From positions 1-46,376 of the forward strand of contig RFNO01000098.1 of assembly GCA_009927165.1 (NCBI GenBank): 46,376 bases of DNA, written 5' to 3'. The notes below the pieces were generated by a model. The model did no database searches. It was not told the origin of the DNA and was given only the letters and a program-made list of their open reading frames with translations. This DNA is from Pseudomonadota bacterium (GTDB lineage Bacteria > Bdellovibrionota > FAC87 > UBA2466). Each line of letters starts with the position of its first letter. Position 1 is the first letter of the stretch. Position numbers and translations under genes: made by a program. Below, in pieces: positions 25,169 to 33,306 of the stretch.

Positions 25169-27340
25169 TTAGCTCACAGAAAAAATACCACGAGGAATCT
25201 TGATTCCCTGGGAATCTAATTCGTCGATGAATTTGGGTATAAACCCTGTTGCTACGAACTTTCCGATAACTTTTCTGTTTTTATCCATGCCCGTCTTTTT
25301 AAAAGCAAAAATTTCTTGAAGGGTTACGACATCCCCTTGCATTCCGATAACTTCTGTAATGCTTGTCACTTTTCTGGAACCGTCTGAGAGGCGAGTTTGT
25401 TGAACAATTAAATTTACGGCAGAAGCAATTTGCTCTCGGATAGCTTTTGCCGGCAGGTCCATTCCCGCCATCATTACTAGAGTTTCCATTCGAGCAATGC
25501 AATCACGAGGGGTGTTGGAGTGAATAGTCGTCATACTTCCATCATGACCGGTATTCATTGCTTGTAGCATATCCAGAGCTTCTCCGGCACGACACTCTCC
25601 GACAACGATCCTGTCTGGTCGCATACGTAAAGTGTTCCGAACTAAATCACGAATGGTTACTTCACCTTTTCCTTCCATGTTGGCCGGCCGAGTTTCCAGA
25701 CGACCCCAATGCTCTTGAGGAAGTTGCAACTCAGCAGAGTCTTCTACTGTAACAATACGTTCGCCAGAGGGAATGAAAGAAGAAAGCACATTCAACAACG
25801 TTGTTTTACCAGATCCAGTACCCCCGGAAATCACAATGTTAAGTCGTGCTTCAATACAAGCTCTGAGAAAATCTGCCATCTCGTCGGTCATGGAACCGTA
25901 CTTCACGAGATCCTTAAAAGTAAGACGATTTTTTGAAAACTTTCGGATGGTCAGCATAGGGCCCTGGACTGCCAGAGGCGGAATAATAGCGTGCACACGA
26001 GAACCATCTGCTAATCGTGCATCAACGTAAGGCTGCTTTTCATCGATTCGGCGCCCGACGCTTGAAACAATTCGTTCAATAACAGAAAGAAGCTGCGCAG
26101 TTCCTGAGAAGTTTACGTTACTCAAAACAAGTTTGCCACTGCGCTCGATGAAGATTTGGTCTTTTCGGTTGACCATGATTTCGCTAACTGAATCGTCATT
26201 GAGAAGGTCTTGAATGGGTCCTAACTCTAGAGCTTCATCGAGGATTTCTTTTACTAGCTTTTGGATTTCATCTCGAGAGCGAAAAGGATGTTCTTCTTTG
26301 TCAAGGAGTTCGACTACTACTGTTTTGGTTTTTTCGCGGAGAACCGCTTTCTTCTTAGAGTCATTTCCTGTTTCAGTATCCACTTTCTTAAGGTCCATCG
26401 TTTCAATGAGCTGTTTATGAACTCGCTGCTTGAGAGAAGACCACTGATCAGAAGGTTTTTCGTCCTTCATCGTAGTTCGATCAAAGACAATCTGTGAGGG
26501 AGCTTTTTTGTCATCGCCTCCAGATTTGTTTCCTCTCAGCACTCCCCCGAGTTTGCTTGCAGCATCGGTGGGTTTCTTGAGCTGAGCTAGTTTCTCTAGC
26601 AGCTGTTGCTGCTGAACCAGACGAACCAAAGTGAAGTACGATTTGGTTATTTCGCTACGAGGAGCAGACACTACGAAGGGCTGAGCTTTAGCCATCGAAG
26701 CAACAGTCGTGGGTTCGTCTTCAGGAATAATTCCCAGAATCTGCTTCTTAAGATTGTTCTGAATTACTTGGGGCGGGATCCCTTTTGTTTGAGAAAATCG
26801 GTTAACTACTAGCTTGATCATTTCAGTCGGGAAAAGAAGATTTTGGATTCTTTCGATGACTTTTCGAGTGTGATGAAGCACTAGAATTTCAGGGAGTGTA
26901 GCAACAAAAATTACGGAGCTCGACTCAAGGGCCTTCACGTTATGAGTTTCGATGTCGGACCCCATATCGACTAAAATGAAATTATAAACCCCTTGAAGCA
27001 GTTGCAGTGCCCGTGAAACATGAGTTGGCTCGAGCTGAGAAATTTGTTCCGGTTCGAGAACGCTGGGAATATAATGAATCCCTGATGCGTGAGGGGAGAT
27101 ATAGTTGTTCATTTGGGCTGGGTCGAATTTTCCTTCGTGTTGTCCCAACTCCATAAGAGTCCGTTTGGGTCGAATTCCCAACAACAGAGCAATGTCTCCA
27201 CAAGCCTTTGGATCTAAATCGACGATACAGACCTTTGCTTTGGAATCAATGGCAGTAGCAATTGCATAGTTCACTGCAAAAGTAGATTTTCCTACCCCAC
27301 CTTTACCGCCAATAATTGCAATGACGTGTGAATTGGCCAT
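25169..27340 (-). CDS. Fused CpaE (TadZ)-CpaF (TadA) ATPase of the Tad pilus
   Basis: One 723-residue frame with two ATPase modules. Residues 1-260 are a CpaE/TadZ-like ParA/MinD ATPase with the deviant Walker A motif [10 protein letters not shown] (11-20) and VCIVDLDPK; TadZ places the pilus in the cell. A charged linker follows to about residue 355. The rest is a CpaF/TadA secretion ATPase with [33 protein letters not shown] (Walker A about 503-512), [19 protein letters not shown] (Walker B) and [13 protein letters not shown] (His box). AGGA precedes the ATG. I see no stop codon or internal ribosome-binding site in the linker, so it is a real fusion in this assembly. Confidence 0.9.
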   Translation of the reverse strand: MANSHVIAIIGGKGGVGKSTFAVNYAIATAIDSKAKVCIVDLDPKACGDIALLLGIRPKRTLMELGQHEGKFDPAQMNNYISPHASGIHYIPSVLEPEQISQLEPTHVSRALQLLQGVYNFILVDMGSDIETHNVKALESSSVIFVATLPEILVLHHTRKVIERIQNLLFPTEMIKLVVNRFSQTKGIPPQVIQNNLKKQILGIIPEDEPTTVASMAKAQPFVVSAPRSEITKSYFTLVRLVQQQQLLEKLAQLKKPTDAASKLGGVLRGNKSGGDDKKAPSQIVFDRTTMKDEKPSDQWSSLKQRVHKQLIETMDLKKVDTETGNDSKKKAVLREKTKTVVVELLDKEEHPFRSRDEIQKLVKEILDEALELGPIQDLLNDDSVSEIMVNRKDQIFIERSGKLVLSNVNFSGTAQLLSVIERIVSSVGRRIDEKQPYVDARLADGSRVHAIIPPLAVQGPMLTIRKFSKNRLTFKDLVKYGSMTDEMADFLRACIEARLNIVISGGTGSGKTTLLNVLSSFIPSGERIVTVEDSAELQLPQEHWGRLETRPANMEGKGEVTIRDLVRNTLRMRPDRIVVGECRAGEALDMLQAMNTGHDGSMTTIHSNTPRDCIARMETLVMMAGMDLPAKAIREQIASAVNLIVQQTRLSDGSRKVTSITEVIGMQGDVVTLQEIFAFKKTGMDKNRKVIGKFVATGFIPKFIDELDSQGIKIPRGIFSVS

Positions 27341-27349
27341 TTTTAATTC

Positions 27350-28978
27350 CTATTTTTCCCCTGCGTTTAGCCGAAACTTACGGGTCATATCCTCATTGCC
27401 TGCGCTGGCCGTTCTTAAAACCTCTGGTGTTACAAAAATAATGTATTGTTGTTTTCGCCTTTGAAATGCTTTAGAGCGGTTTAAGTTGAAAAGAGCTGTT
27501 TCGTTGTTTGGATTATTGGGACCCCCCGCATTGCCCAGACCGTTAGCACTGCTGGCACTGGGCGCCCGGTTATAACCGGCAAAAGCTTCATCTATCGCAA
27601 AACCTCCGAGGGCTGCCGAATCTCCGTTTTTTACATTCACTGACGTTTGAAGAGAGTTTCTTGCCACAATCGGCTGTCCTTGGTTACTTCCCACCAATGA
27701 ATTGAGTGAAAGTTGAATGCCCAAATCGAGGCTGTCCGAGCCAGCAATCGTAGCGGCTTTAATTTTGACGGAATTTTGAACTTGCACAGGCACAACCGAA
27801 ACAACGCCGACAGAATTGAGGGTGTTTGTGTAAATATCGATTGAGCTATCAATACTAGCAGGCTGATCAGACTTGTCTTTTACGATAAGCTGCTGCTGTT
27901 TCAAAATTCGAGCGTGGTTATGTGTTTTTTGTGCACTAAGCTTGGGAAGTAATCCAGTTACGGTAGCAACTAGAGCGGAAGTAATGCCACCCAATTGACT
28001 ATCAAACTTTATGGAGCCTTCATCTTGGGCGAGCGGACGCCAGTTGAAATTGAAGGCTTTATCGTAATCGTTGTCCAATTCAACATAGTTGATAGTAATT
28101 TTAATGTCTTGAGCTGGGGGAGGGGATTGTCGAGGTCTTACTTTTAGAAAATCGTAGATCATTGGGCTGCCGGATTCTCCACCTTCCGGCTTTTCCTTTA
28201 CCTGGACATCTCCGGCAGCTTTGTAAACCACCACTTCAGGCATATAAGTCTTTGCAATGTTTACGGCCCGGTCACCCTCAAAGTCACTTTCTGCAGTTCC
28301 TTCAATGAAAAGATTGTTGTTAATTACTCTGACAGTAATTTCAGGTGAACCGATCTCTCGCTCAATTCTTTCCGCCAAAATAGTCATGGTGAGCTTGCTA
28401 ATCGTAGCCAGATTTCGAATGGATACTTCTTTGTTTCCCTTTTCTGTCTTTTTGGGGTCGCGGTCTCTCAGAGCATCTACTACTCGGTTGATTCGAACCA
28501 TGTCTTTGGGCAGAAGGATTTCTCCATCTAAAATAATGGTTCCTCCCACCGGACGAATTTTAAGGCCTTCGATGTCCCCGACGAGCTCCTCTAACTGAGA
28601 GATTACTTGACCGAGATCTTCACGGGTCACTCTCACGTTGTAAGAAATTCTTGGGTTTCCAGATAAGTCATGAACTGTGAGATCACTTGTTCCTGGAGCT
28701 AGAGGAGTGATCATAAGTCGGTTGATATCGCTCGAGGTTTTGTCCTTTACTCGTTCGTATTTCAAAATGGTTGTGTCGCCCAAATTCACGGGACCAATCG
28801 AAAACGGAAATTCTAAGATTCTGGAGGCTCCCATAGATAAGGTTAGAGAGCGCTCTTTACCTTTGATAATTTTGGCCTCATCTTTTTTGTCGAGTTCTTC
28901 GTCATTGGCTACTGATGCAAGCGGGATGAGCCCAACTACCAATGCCGCAATCAGAAATCGATTGATATTGTTCATCAT
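27350..28978 (-). CDS. cpaC: Tad pilus secretin (CpaC/RcpA)
   Basis: A 542-residue outer-membrane secretin. A signal peptide (MMNNINRFLIAALVVGLIPLASVA) is followed by a CpaC N-terminal domain (LTLSMGASRILEFP) and BON-like repeats (LKIRPVGGTIILDGEI, EITVRVINNNLFIEG). The secretin core has ITINYVELDND, a beta-rich region and the end RKQQYIIFVTPEVL. It forms the pore for Flp pili. I start it at the ATG at 28976-28978 behind GGAAGGA; a longer form would overlap cpaB. Gly/Asn/Pro-rich loops near residues 465-490 are probably surface or lumen exposed. Confidence 0.9.
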   Translation of the reverse strand: MMNNINRFLIAALVVGLIPLASVANDEELDKKDEAKIIKGKERSLTLSMGASRILEFPFSIGPVNLGDTTILKYERVKDKTSSDINRLMITPLAPGTSDLTVHDLSGNPRISYNVRVTREDLGQVISQLEELVGDIEGLKIRPVGGTIILDGEILLPKDMVRINRVVDALRDRDPKKTEKGNKEVSIRNLATISKLTMTILAERIEREIGSPEITVRVINNNLFIEGTAESDFEGDRAVNIAKTYMPEVVVYKAAGDVQVKEKPEGGESGSPMIYDFLKVRPRQSPPPAQDIKITINYVELDNDYDKAFNFNWRPLAQDEGSIKFDSQLGGITSALVATVTGLLPKLSAQKTHNHARILKQQQLIVKDKSDQPASIDSSIDIYTNTLNSVGVVSVVPVQVQNSVKIKAATIAGSDSLDLGIQLSLNSLVGSNQGQPIVARNSLQTSVNVKNGDSAALGGFAIDEAFAGYNRAPSASSANGLGNAGGPNNPNNETALFNLNRSKAFQRRKQQYIIFVTPEVLRTASAGNEDMTRKFRLNAGEK

Positions 28979-29003
28979 GGGCCGTTTCCTTCCATCAAAA
29001 AAA

Positions 29004-29930
29004 TTAATCTTTAGGGCCATACACTTTCACCTGTTCACCGCCGACATAATCATAAAAACGTATCCTAGGTGCACTTTTTGGAGTGGGTGCCTTGGGACCC
29101 TTCACCAACCAAGAATCAGGCCCCATCACATCTCGTAAAGTGGTTGTGCTTGTTTGATTAACTGTTCTGTCTTCCGAGTTTCTCAAGAGAAGAGTCAAAG
29201 AATCCGGATAGGCCGTCATGACATAAGTAATGCTTTGGGCCTGTTCTGGGGTCACTTCGAGCGTTACCGTTGTATAGTTTGCATCGGTTTTTGCGTAATT
29301 CAAAGTGTCTCGGAGTTCAATTTGGTCTTTGGGGATCTCCGGATTATTTCCGCTTAAAAGCCCTTTGATAATATTTTGGTCGACTGCTTTCGGGGCCTCA
29401 CTTTGGATGGTACGTCCCGAAGCAAGCACCAGAAGATCCTGCAAAAACACTTTTACTTCACTTACGCTTGGCTTTGTTTTCACGCTGTACTCAAAGAGAG
29501 CAGCAAGGTCGACGCGACTTCCGGGTCTCAGCTGGAATCCTACCGAACTTCTTACATTAACCGGTACTGAAATTGCTCTTTTTCCACGAGTAATTTGAGT
29601 GTCTAGACCTGAGTAGACATTCTTTGAAATGATTTTGTTATCGAGAATGTATTCCCCCTTGCTGATGGGGATAGCGGCAACGGAATCATAGACGTCTTCC
29701 TGATTTACAATGAGTCCGGGAGGTAAGTATTTCGCTGGAACGCTGAGAGTTGTAATATCTGTAGGTCTAATGGTCTCAAACTGGAGAATATCTCTTTTCG
29801 CAATAACCACGTTTAAAGTGGTTTCGTAATCCTTTTTGAGACGTTCATCCTCTCCAGAAATATACTGCCACACCAAATACATGGCGAGAACGGATAGTCC
29901 TATTGATAGTAAAGTGGCTCGTTTTTCCAT
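29004..29930 (-). CDS. cpaB: CpaB/RcpC-type pilus assembly protein, copy 2
   Basis: A 308-residue periplasmic protein anchored by one N-terminal helix (residues 7-24). It has a SAF/RcpC domain: VVIAKRDILQFETIRPTDITTL, AAIPISKGEYILDNKI, GKRAISVPVNVRSSVGFQLRPGSRVDL, and LEVTPEQAQSITYV. CpaB proteins support secretin assembly and may bind peptidoglycan. It lies 12 bases after its paralogue and shares domain order with it, but the two are well diverged, so this is an old duplication. AAGGGA precedes the ATG. Confidence 0.88.
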   Translation of the reverse strand: MEKRATLLSIGLSVLAMYLVWQYISGEDERLKKDYETTLNVVIAKRDILQFETIRPTDITTLSVPAKYLPPGLIVNQEDVYDSVAAIPISKGEYILDNKIISKNVYSGLDTQITRGKRAISVPVNVRSSVGFQLRPGSRVDLAALFEYSVKTKPSVSEVKVFLQDLLVLASGRTIQSEAPKAVDQNIIKGLLSGNNPEIPKDQIELRDTLNYAKTDANYTTVTLEVTPEQAQSITYVMTAYPDSLTLLLRNSEDRTVNQTSTTTLRDVMGPDSWLVKGPKAPTPKSAPRIRFYDYVGGEQVKVYGPKD

Positions 29931-29942
29931 AAATTAAATCCC

Positions 29943-30896
29943 TTAGTATACTGGGGTTAGAGTTCCCCCTTTGTTGTCGTAGAACCGCGGCTCCACTGGT
30001 GGAAGCTCAACAGGTTTTACTTTGCTACGACCTAATTCACTTTCAGGACCTAGGATTTGATCTAGAATTGTTGTATCTAATTTGGCGACACCTTGGTCCG
30101 CATTGTTTCTCAATGTCAGATAAAGTTTTCGATCTCCAATTTCCGATTGAAGTAGAATCATTTTTTCTGCGTCGATAGCAGATAGCTGAACCGTTACCGT
30201 ATTGTAATTATCATCGGGACGAGAAGTCGTAGAAGGATCAGGGGATGTTTGATAGAGGTCTTTTCTTCTCTGGGCTTCAAATTCCATCTCAAGGCTACTT
30301 AAAACTGCTCGATTCACTCGAGTAGGCACGCCATTTAAGATGGCCTTTCCTGTGGCGACTACCAGTACATTTTGAAAGACAGTTTTAATTTCGATTTGGG
30401 TTTCATCTCCTACTTTGAATTGGGCAGGAGCCAGAATGTCAACACGATTTCCTGGTCTAATCAAGCGGCCAACTCCAGTATGGGGAGAGATTTCAAAAGT
30501 AATTGCTCTCGAGTTCTTTTCGATTTGTCTGTCCAAGAGGGGCTTGCCGTCTTGATGAACCAATTTAGTGAGCGTTACCTGTTCGCCAGCATAAATGTTC
30601 ATGTAGGCCGATTTGCCCACAATGGATTCCGTTGCTTTTGCCAGAGCGCTTTCATCTTCGCTGTCTACTAGAATGGTCTGTGGTTGAACAAATTTTTTAT
30701 AAACAGAAGAAGTGCCTAGTTGGCTGAGTCGAATGAGACCGTATTCCGGGATCGATTCCTTAGCGACAACAACAACAACTTTCTCCCCAAAGGTCTTTGT
30801 TACTTCAGATTCACGCATGTTTGTGTAAGCGGAAACCAAAAGCAACGCGACTGCGAAAGAAACTGCGGAAAGAATAATGGGACGAGAGTTAGCCAT
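29943..30896 (-). CDS. cpaB: CpaB/RcpC-type pilus assembly protein, copy 1
   Basis: A 317-residue paralogue of the next gene. One N-terminal helix (residues 8-25), a SAF domain (VVVAKESIPEYGLIRLSQLGT), MNIYAGEQVTLTKL, RAITFEISPHTGVGRLIRPGNRVDI, and VQLSAIDAEKMILL are in the same order as in copy 2. Having two CpaB genes is unusual but not unknown. GAGGTG precedes the ATG. The gene directly follows the TadE-like gene, with no spacer between the preceding stop and the ribosome-binding region. Confidence 0.88.
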   Translation of the reverse strand: MANSRPIILSAVSFAVALLLVSAYTNMRESEVTKTFGEKVVVVVAKESIPEYGLIRLSQLGTSSVYKKFVQPQTILVDSEDESALAKATESIVGKSAYMNIYAGEQVTLTKLVHQDGKPLLDRQIEKNSRAITFEISPHTGVGRLIRPGNRVDILAPAQFKVGDETQIEIKTVFQNVLVVATGKAILNGVPTRVNRAVLSSLEMEFEAQRRKDLYQTSPDPSTTSRPDDNYNTVTVQLSAIDAEKMILLQSEIGDRKLYLTLRNNADQGVAKLDTTILDQILGPESELGRSKVKPVELPPVEPRFYDNKGGTLTPVY

Positions 30897-31241
30897 TTAA
30901 TTACACCTCGGTTCTCGGCAAATTCCCACAACCGTGTCTATTTCAATGGATCCTCTTACTATTTTTCGCTTGGGAGTGGTGTTGCCATCGATGTTTCGGT
31001 ACTGCACTGCCAAAAAGTTTCTGTTGGCCAGACTTCGTTTGACCCCATCCACCACAAAAATTGCCCGGTGATCCAGCCGTTGATGTAAATTATTGGCGGC
31101 ATACTTTTGCCCAACTTGAGCAGTTCGCAGAACCAAAAAAGAGCTGAGCGTGTAGTAGATAAGCCAAATAATGAAAGGCAGCGCAATTGCCATTTCAACC
31201 ACTGCTTGTCCTTTTTGGTTCTTTTTCATATTAGCATCCAT
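30897..31241 (-). CDS. TadE-like minor pseudopilin, small
   Basis: A 114-residue protein with the TadE-like N-terminal signature KGQAVVEMAIALPF, a short leader, G-Q cleavage context and a hydrophobic helix. A short periplasmic region with two cysteines follows at the C-terminus (GICREPRC). TadE/F/G proteins are processed by the prepilin peptidase and prime Flp pilus assembly. The ATG at 31239-31241 has GGAAG five bases upstream and overlaps the preceding gene by 11 bases. Confidence 0.78.
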   Translation of the reverse strand: MDANMKKNQKGQAVVEMAIALPFIIWLIYYTLSSFLVLRTAQVGQKYAANNLHQRLDHRAIFVVDGVKRSLANRNFLAVQYRNIDGNTTPKRKIVRGSIEIDTVVGICREPRCN

Positions 31242-31752
31242 TATCTTCCATTTGCCGAGTTAAATCATTTCCTTCACCCAACATTTGCAAGCGCAATCGA
31301 GAAGCAAAAGATTCAAAGAAGCTAAAACATTCATCAGTGTTAGGATCTCTTCCTAAAAAGCTTTCACTCGTAAGCAAAATCCGGCTGGGAATGGGTTGGT
31401 CTACGAACAGAGGCGGCAAATAGAATAAGCTAAGTTCGTATTGGGCCCGAACACCATTGTTGTTGGGAAAATCCAGTCGGACATTGCGAACTAAGCTGGT
31501 CGCCGTTACTCTGTCGGCGTAAGCAAAAAACACTTTTTGCGCATTGTCTCTTTGAGTAGGAAGATCCCCATGAGCGGCTTTGTAAGTTCTGGCGGCCATG
31601 AAAGTTGCGTAGTCCATGTACTGGCTAAGAACGAGCGCAAAACTGAGACTGAGGAAGAAAAGTAGAAAGAAAAAAACAACGAGCGTAACAATCATGAATT
31701 CAACTGCAGATTGCCCGCTCCGGTTCAGTTTTAAATGTTTACAGTTTATCAT
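31231..31752 (-). CDS. TadE/TadG-like pseudopilin
   Basis: A 173-residue protein with the leader MINCKHLKLNRSG and the cleavage motif G-QSAVEF, followed by a long hydrophobic helix rich in phenylalanine and a periplasmic domain of about 120 residues. The TadE-family feature QYMDYATFMAARTY is clear. The start at 31752 lies four bases from the previous stop; a longer in-frame form (to 31842) would place 30 extra residues before the prepilin leader and is rejected. It is expected to be a minor pilin or assembly factor. Confidence 0.75.
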   Translation of the reverse strand: MINCKHLKLNRSGQSAVEFMIVTLVVFFFLLFFLSLSFALVLSQYMDYATFMAARTYKAAHGDLPTQRDNAQKVFFAYADRVTATSLVRNVRLDFPNNNGVRAQYELSLFYLPPLFVDQPIPSRILLTSESFLGRDPNTDECFSFFESFASRLRLQMLGEGNDLTRQMEDNGC

Positions 31753-31756
31753 GGCT

Positions 31757-32005
31757 CTAAAAATGCAACTCTTTAAAACGTTTATCATTCGAAGGGTGTC
31801 CTTGCTGTCCTGGAGATGTTTCCCCGTCTGAAACTTCACCATTTCGAACGACGTTTTTTAATTTTCCCGAAATCATCGCTACTGTCTCTTTAGTAAAATT
31901 ACCGGTGATCCTCAAAACAACCACAGCAGTGAGCCCCGCAAATAAAGTAAGCAGCAAGTACTCAACGACTGTTTGGCCGCTCCGGTTTTTTAGTAAAGTG
32001 ACCAT
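31757..32005 (-). CDS. Flp-type pilin-like protein
   Basis: An 82-residue protein with the leader MVTLLKNRSG and the prepilin motif G-QTVVEYLLLTLFAG, then a hydrophobic helix and a polar tail rich in Gly, Ser and Asp. It is slightly larger than the two upstream Flp pilins. GGAG lies eight bases before the ATG. The first 16 bases overlap the end of cpaA, which indicates translational coupling. Confidence 0.75.
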   Translation of the reverse strand: MVTLLKNRSGQTVVEYLLLTLFAGLTAVVVLRITGNFTKETVAMISGKLKNVVRNGEVSDGETSPGQQGHPSNDKRFKELHF

Positions 32006-32487
32006 CCTCTTAACTCCGCAATTTTTAAAACTGAAAAAGCACACAAAAACGCTGGTGCAAAAGGGATCCGAGTCGATTCTTTATTGGGTTGATCCGTTAA
32101 ATGTCGGGCTAAACTTTGGGTGGTTCCCTTAATACCTTTTCGCACCATCATCACAATGAGCCCCACCACAGCACCGAAAACTACGGCGAGTGCTGCCAGT
32201 TCCATAACAGACTTGGGATTGAGCCAAGCCCCCGCTGCCATGAGCAATTTCACATCTCCAGCCGCCATAATTTTTGCAAAATAAAGAGGAAAAAGAACTA
32301 GGAAAGCCGTTCCAGCCGCAAGCAAAGAGAGTCCAAGCTGGTTCAGTCCCCAGCCAAAATAGCTGAAGAGACAGCCCAGAGCCAAAAAGGGCAGAGTGAG
32401 GCCATTAAATACTTTGCCCCAAAGTATGTCGGTGATACTTGCTGCAATCAGCAGGCACCACACCCCAATTTCCAAAGCCCCACCCAT
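31990..32487 (-). CDS. cpaA: Prepilin peptidase CpaA/TadV (family A24)
   Basis: A 165-residue polytopic membrane protein. The catalytic aspartates are in ASITDILWGKVFN (about residue 20) and AAGDVKLLMA (about 77), the standard A24 pair. It cleaves the leader of Flp pilins and pseudopilins. It has the short TadV form without a methylase domain. The ATG at 32485-32487 has GGGGGA five bases upstream; a TTG 12 bases further out is rejected. The gene sits 51 bases after the second Flp gene. Confidence 0.9.
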   Translation of the reverse strand: MGGALEIGVWCLLIAASITDILWGKVFNGLTLPFLALGCLFSYFGWGLNQLGLSLLAAGTAFLVLFPLYFAKIMAAGDVKLLMAAGAWLNPKSVMELAALAVVFGAVVGLIVMMVRKGIKGTTQSLARHLTDQPNKESTRIPFAPAFLCAFSVLKIAELRGWSLY

Positions 32488-32538
32488 ACGTTCCCCCAAA
32501 GTTCCTAGAGCGGGACAAACAGCTTGCTCGGACCAAAG

Positions 32539-32727
32539 TTACTTAAAACCTTGCCCCGTGCGAGCTTCTACTTCAACGTTTCCTTCAAGAACGGTTAACC
32601 CTTCTTTGAAGACATCGTTGAAGAAGCCGATGATCTTGACGGAGAACAACGCCGCCATCGCTAGCAGAAGCACGTACTCTACGGTACTCTGACCGCGGCA
32701 CTTTCTTCTGCCAACGAAGTTGCGCAT
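32539..32727 (-). CDS. flp: Flp-type pilin 2
   Basis: A 62-residue Flp pilin with a leader ending in RG, the motif G-QSTVEYVLLLAMAAL, one hydrophobic helix and a short charged C-terminus. GAGGAG lies six bases before the ATG. The leader is rich in arginine (VGRRKCRG). It lies behind the hairpin at 32742-32759. Confidence 0.88.
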   Translation of the reverse strand: MRNFVGRRKCRGQSTVEYVLLLAMAALFSVKIIGFFNDVFKEGLTVLEGNVEVEARTGQGFK

Positions 32728-32741
32728 CTTTTCTCCTCAAG

Positions 32742-32759
32742 AGACAACTTGCGTTGTCT
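32742..32759 (-). other. Stable GNRA-loop hairpin between the two Flp genes
   Basis: On the minus strand AGACAAC-GCAA-GTTGTCT forms a perfect 7-bp stem closed by a GCAA tetraloop. It begins seven bases after the first pilin stop and is not followed by a T-run. It probably stabilises the 3' end of a processed major-pilin mRNA or attenuates downstream expression. Confidence 0.6.
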
Positions 32760-32765
32760 GCTTAC

Positions 32766-32960
32766 TTAACCACCATTAGCAGCTTTCATGAGCTTGCCGA
32801 CTTGGGTCTCTACGCCGCTGAAGACTGATTGAGTTAACTTCTCCAGTCCGACTTGCATTTTTTTACCCACCAGCGAAATGCCCACTACGATTACTGCAAT
32901 GATCAGTAAGTATTCGACTGTTGTTTGTCCTTGTTCGTCCTTTAAGAATTGCTTCAACAT
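32766..32960 (-). CDS. flp: Flp-type pilin 1 (likely major pilin)
   Basis: A 64-residue Flp pilin: leader MLKQFLKDEQG, the prepilin motif G-QTTVEYLLIIAVIVVG, then an amphipathic C-terminal helix. It is the first gene after the operon promoter, has a strong ribosome-binding site (AAGGAG, seven bases from the ATG) and is followed by a hairpin. These are the usual features of a highly expressed major pilin. Confidence 0.9.
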   Translation of the reverse strand: MLKQFLKDEQGQTTVEYLLIIAVIVVGISLVGKKMQVGLEKLTQSVFSGVETQVGKLMKAANGG

Positions 32961-33025
32961 GATGTTACTCCTTACCTGTTGTTATCTTTTAAATGTTAGT
33001 CTTTGACGCAACGTTCTATACTCAT

Positions 33026-33054
33026 AGTGTAGCAATTCTTAAAAACCGGGTCAA
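33026..33054 (-). promoter_or_regulatory. Sigma70-type promoter of the Tad operon
   Basis: On the minus strand TTGACC (33049-33054) and TACACT (33026-33031) are separated by exactly 17 bases. The predicted start at about 33019 leaves a leader of nearly 60 bases before the first Flp gene. Confidence 0.7.
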
Positions 33055-33306
33055 AACGAGAGGTAGCTTAAGTTACTGAAAGTATGAGCTAAAACCCGTC
33101 TAACCTTTCTACAATTCCTCAAGTCCTTATCGGAAAGTTCAATCATTTCCATAAGTAAGCGATGCGTTAATTTGTAGAATGTTTAGTCAGTAAATTAGGG
33201 GACTTAACCTAAGTATCGAAAATCTTACTGCAAGCACCTGTCAGTTGTGATACATTGCGTCATTATTTGGGTGGGTATTCTAACGCAATACGGGGGGTCT
33301 CTCAGG
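33055..33306. other. Intergenic region between the Tad promoter and ctpA
   Basis: I see no gene in this 252-base stretch. It contains a TAGAAT box on the plus strand (33175-33180) without a good -35, a small inverted repeat ACTTA-ACC-TAAGT (around 33202-33214), and two copies of the recurring TGCGTTA motif (33162-33174 and, reversed, 33281-33287). The ctpA promoter is probably here but cannot be fixed. Confidence 0.5.

Noticed and set aside
28257-29138. Long plus-strand frames opposite cpaC and cpaB
   Set aside because: Low-complexity Arg/Ser-rich translations antisense to well-supported genes, with no ribosome-binding sites.
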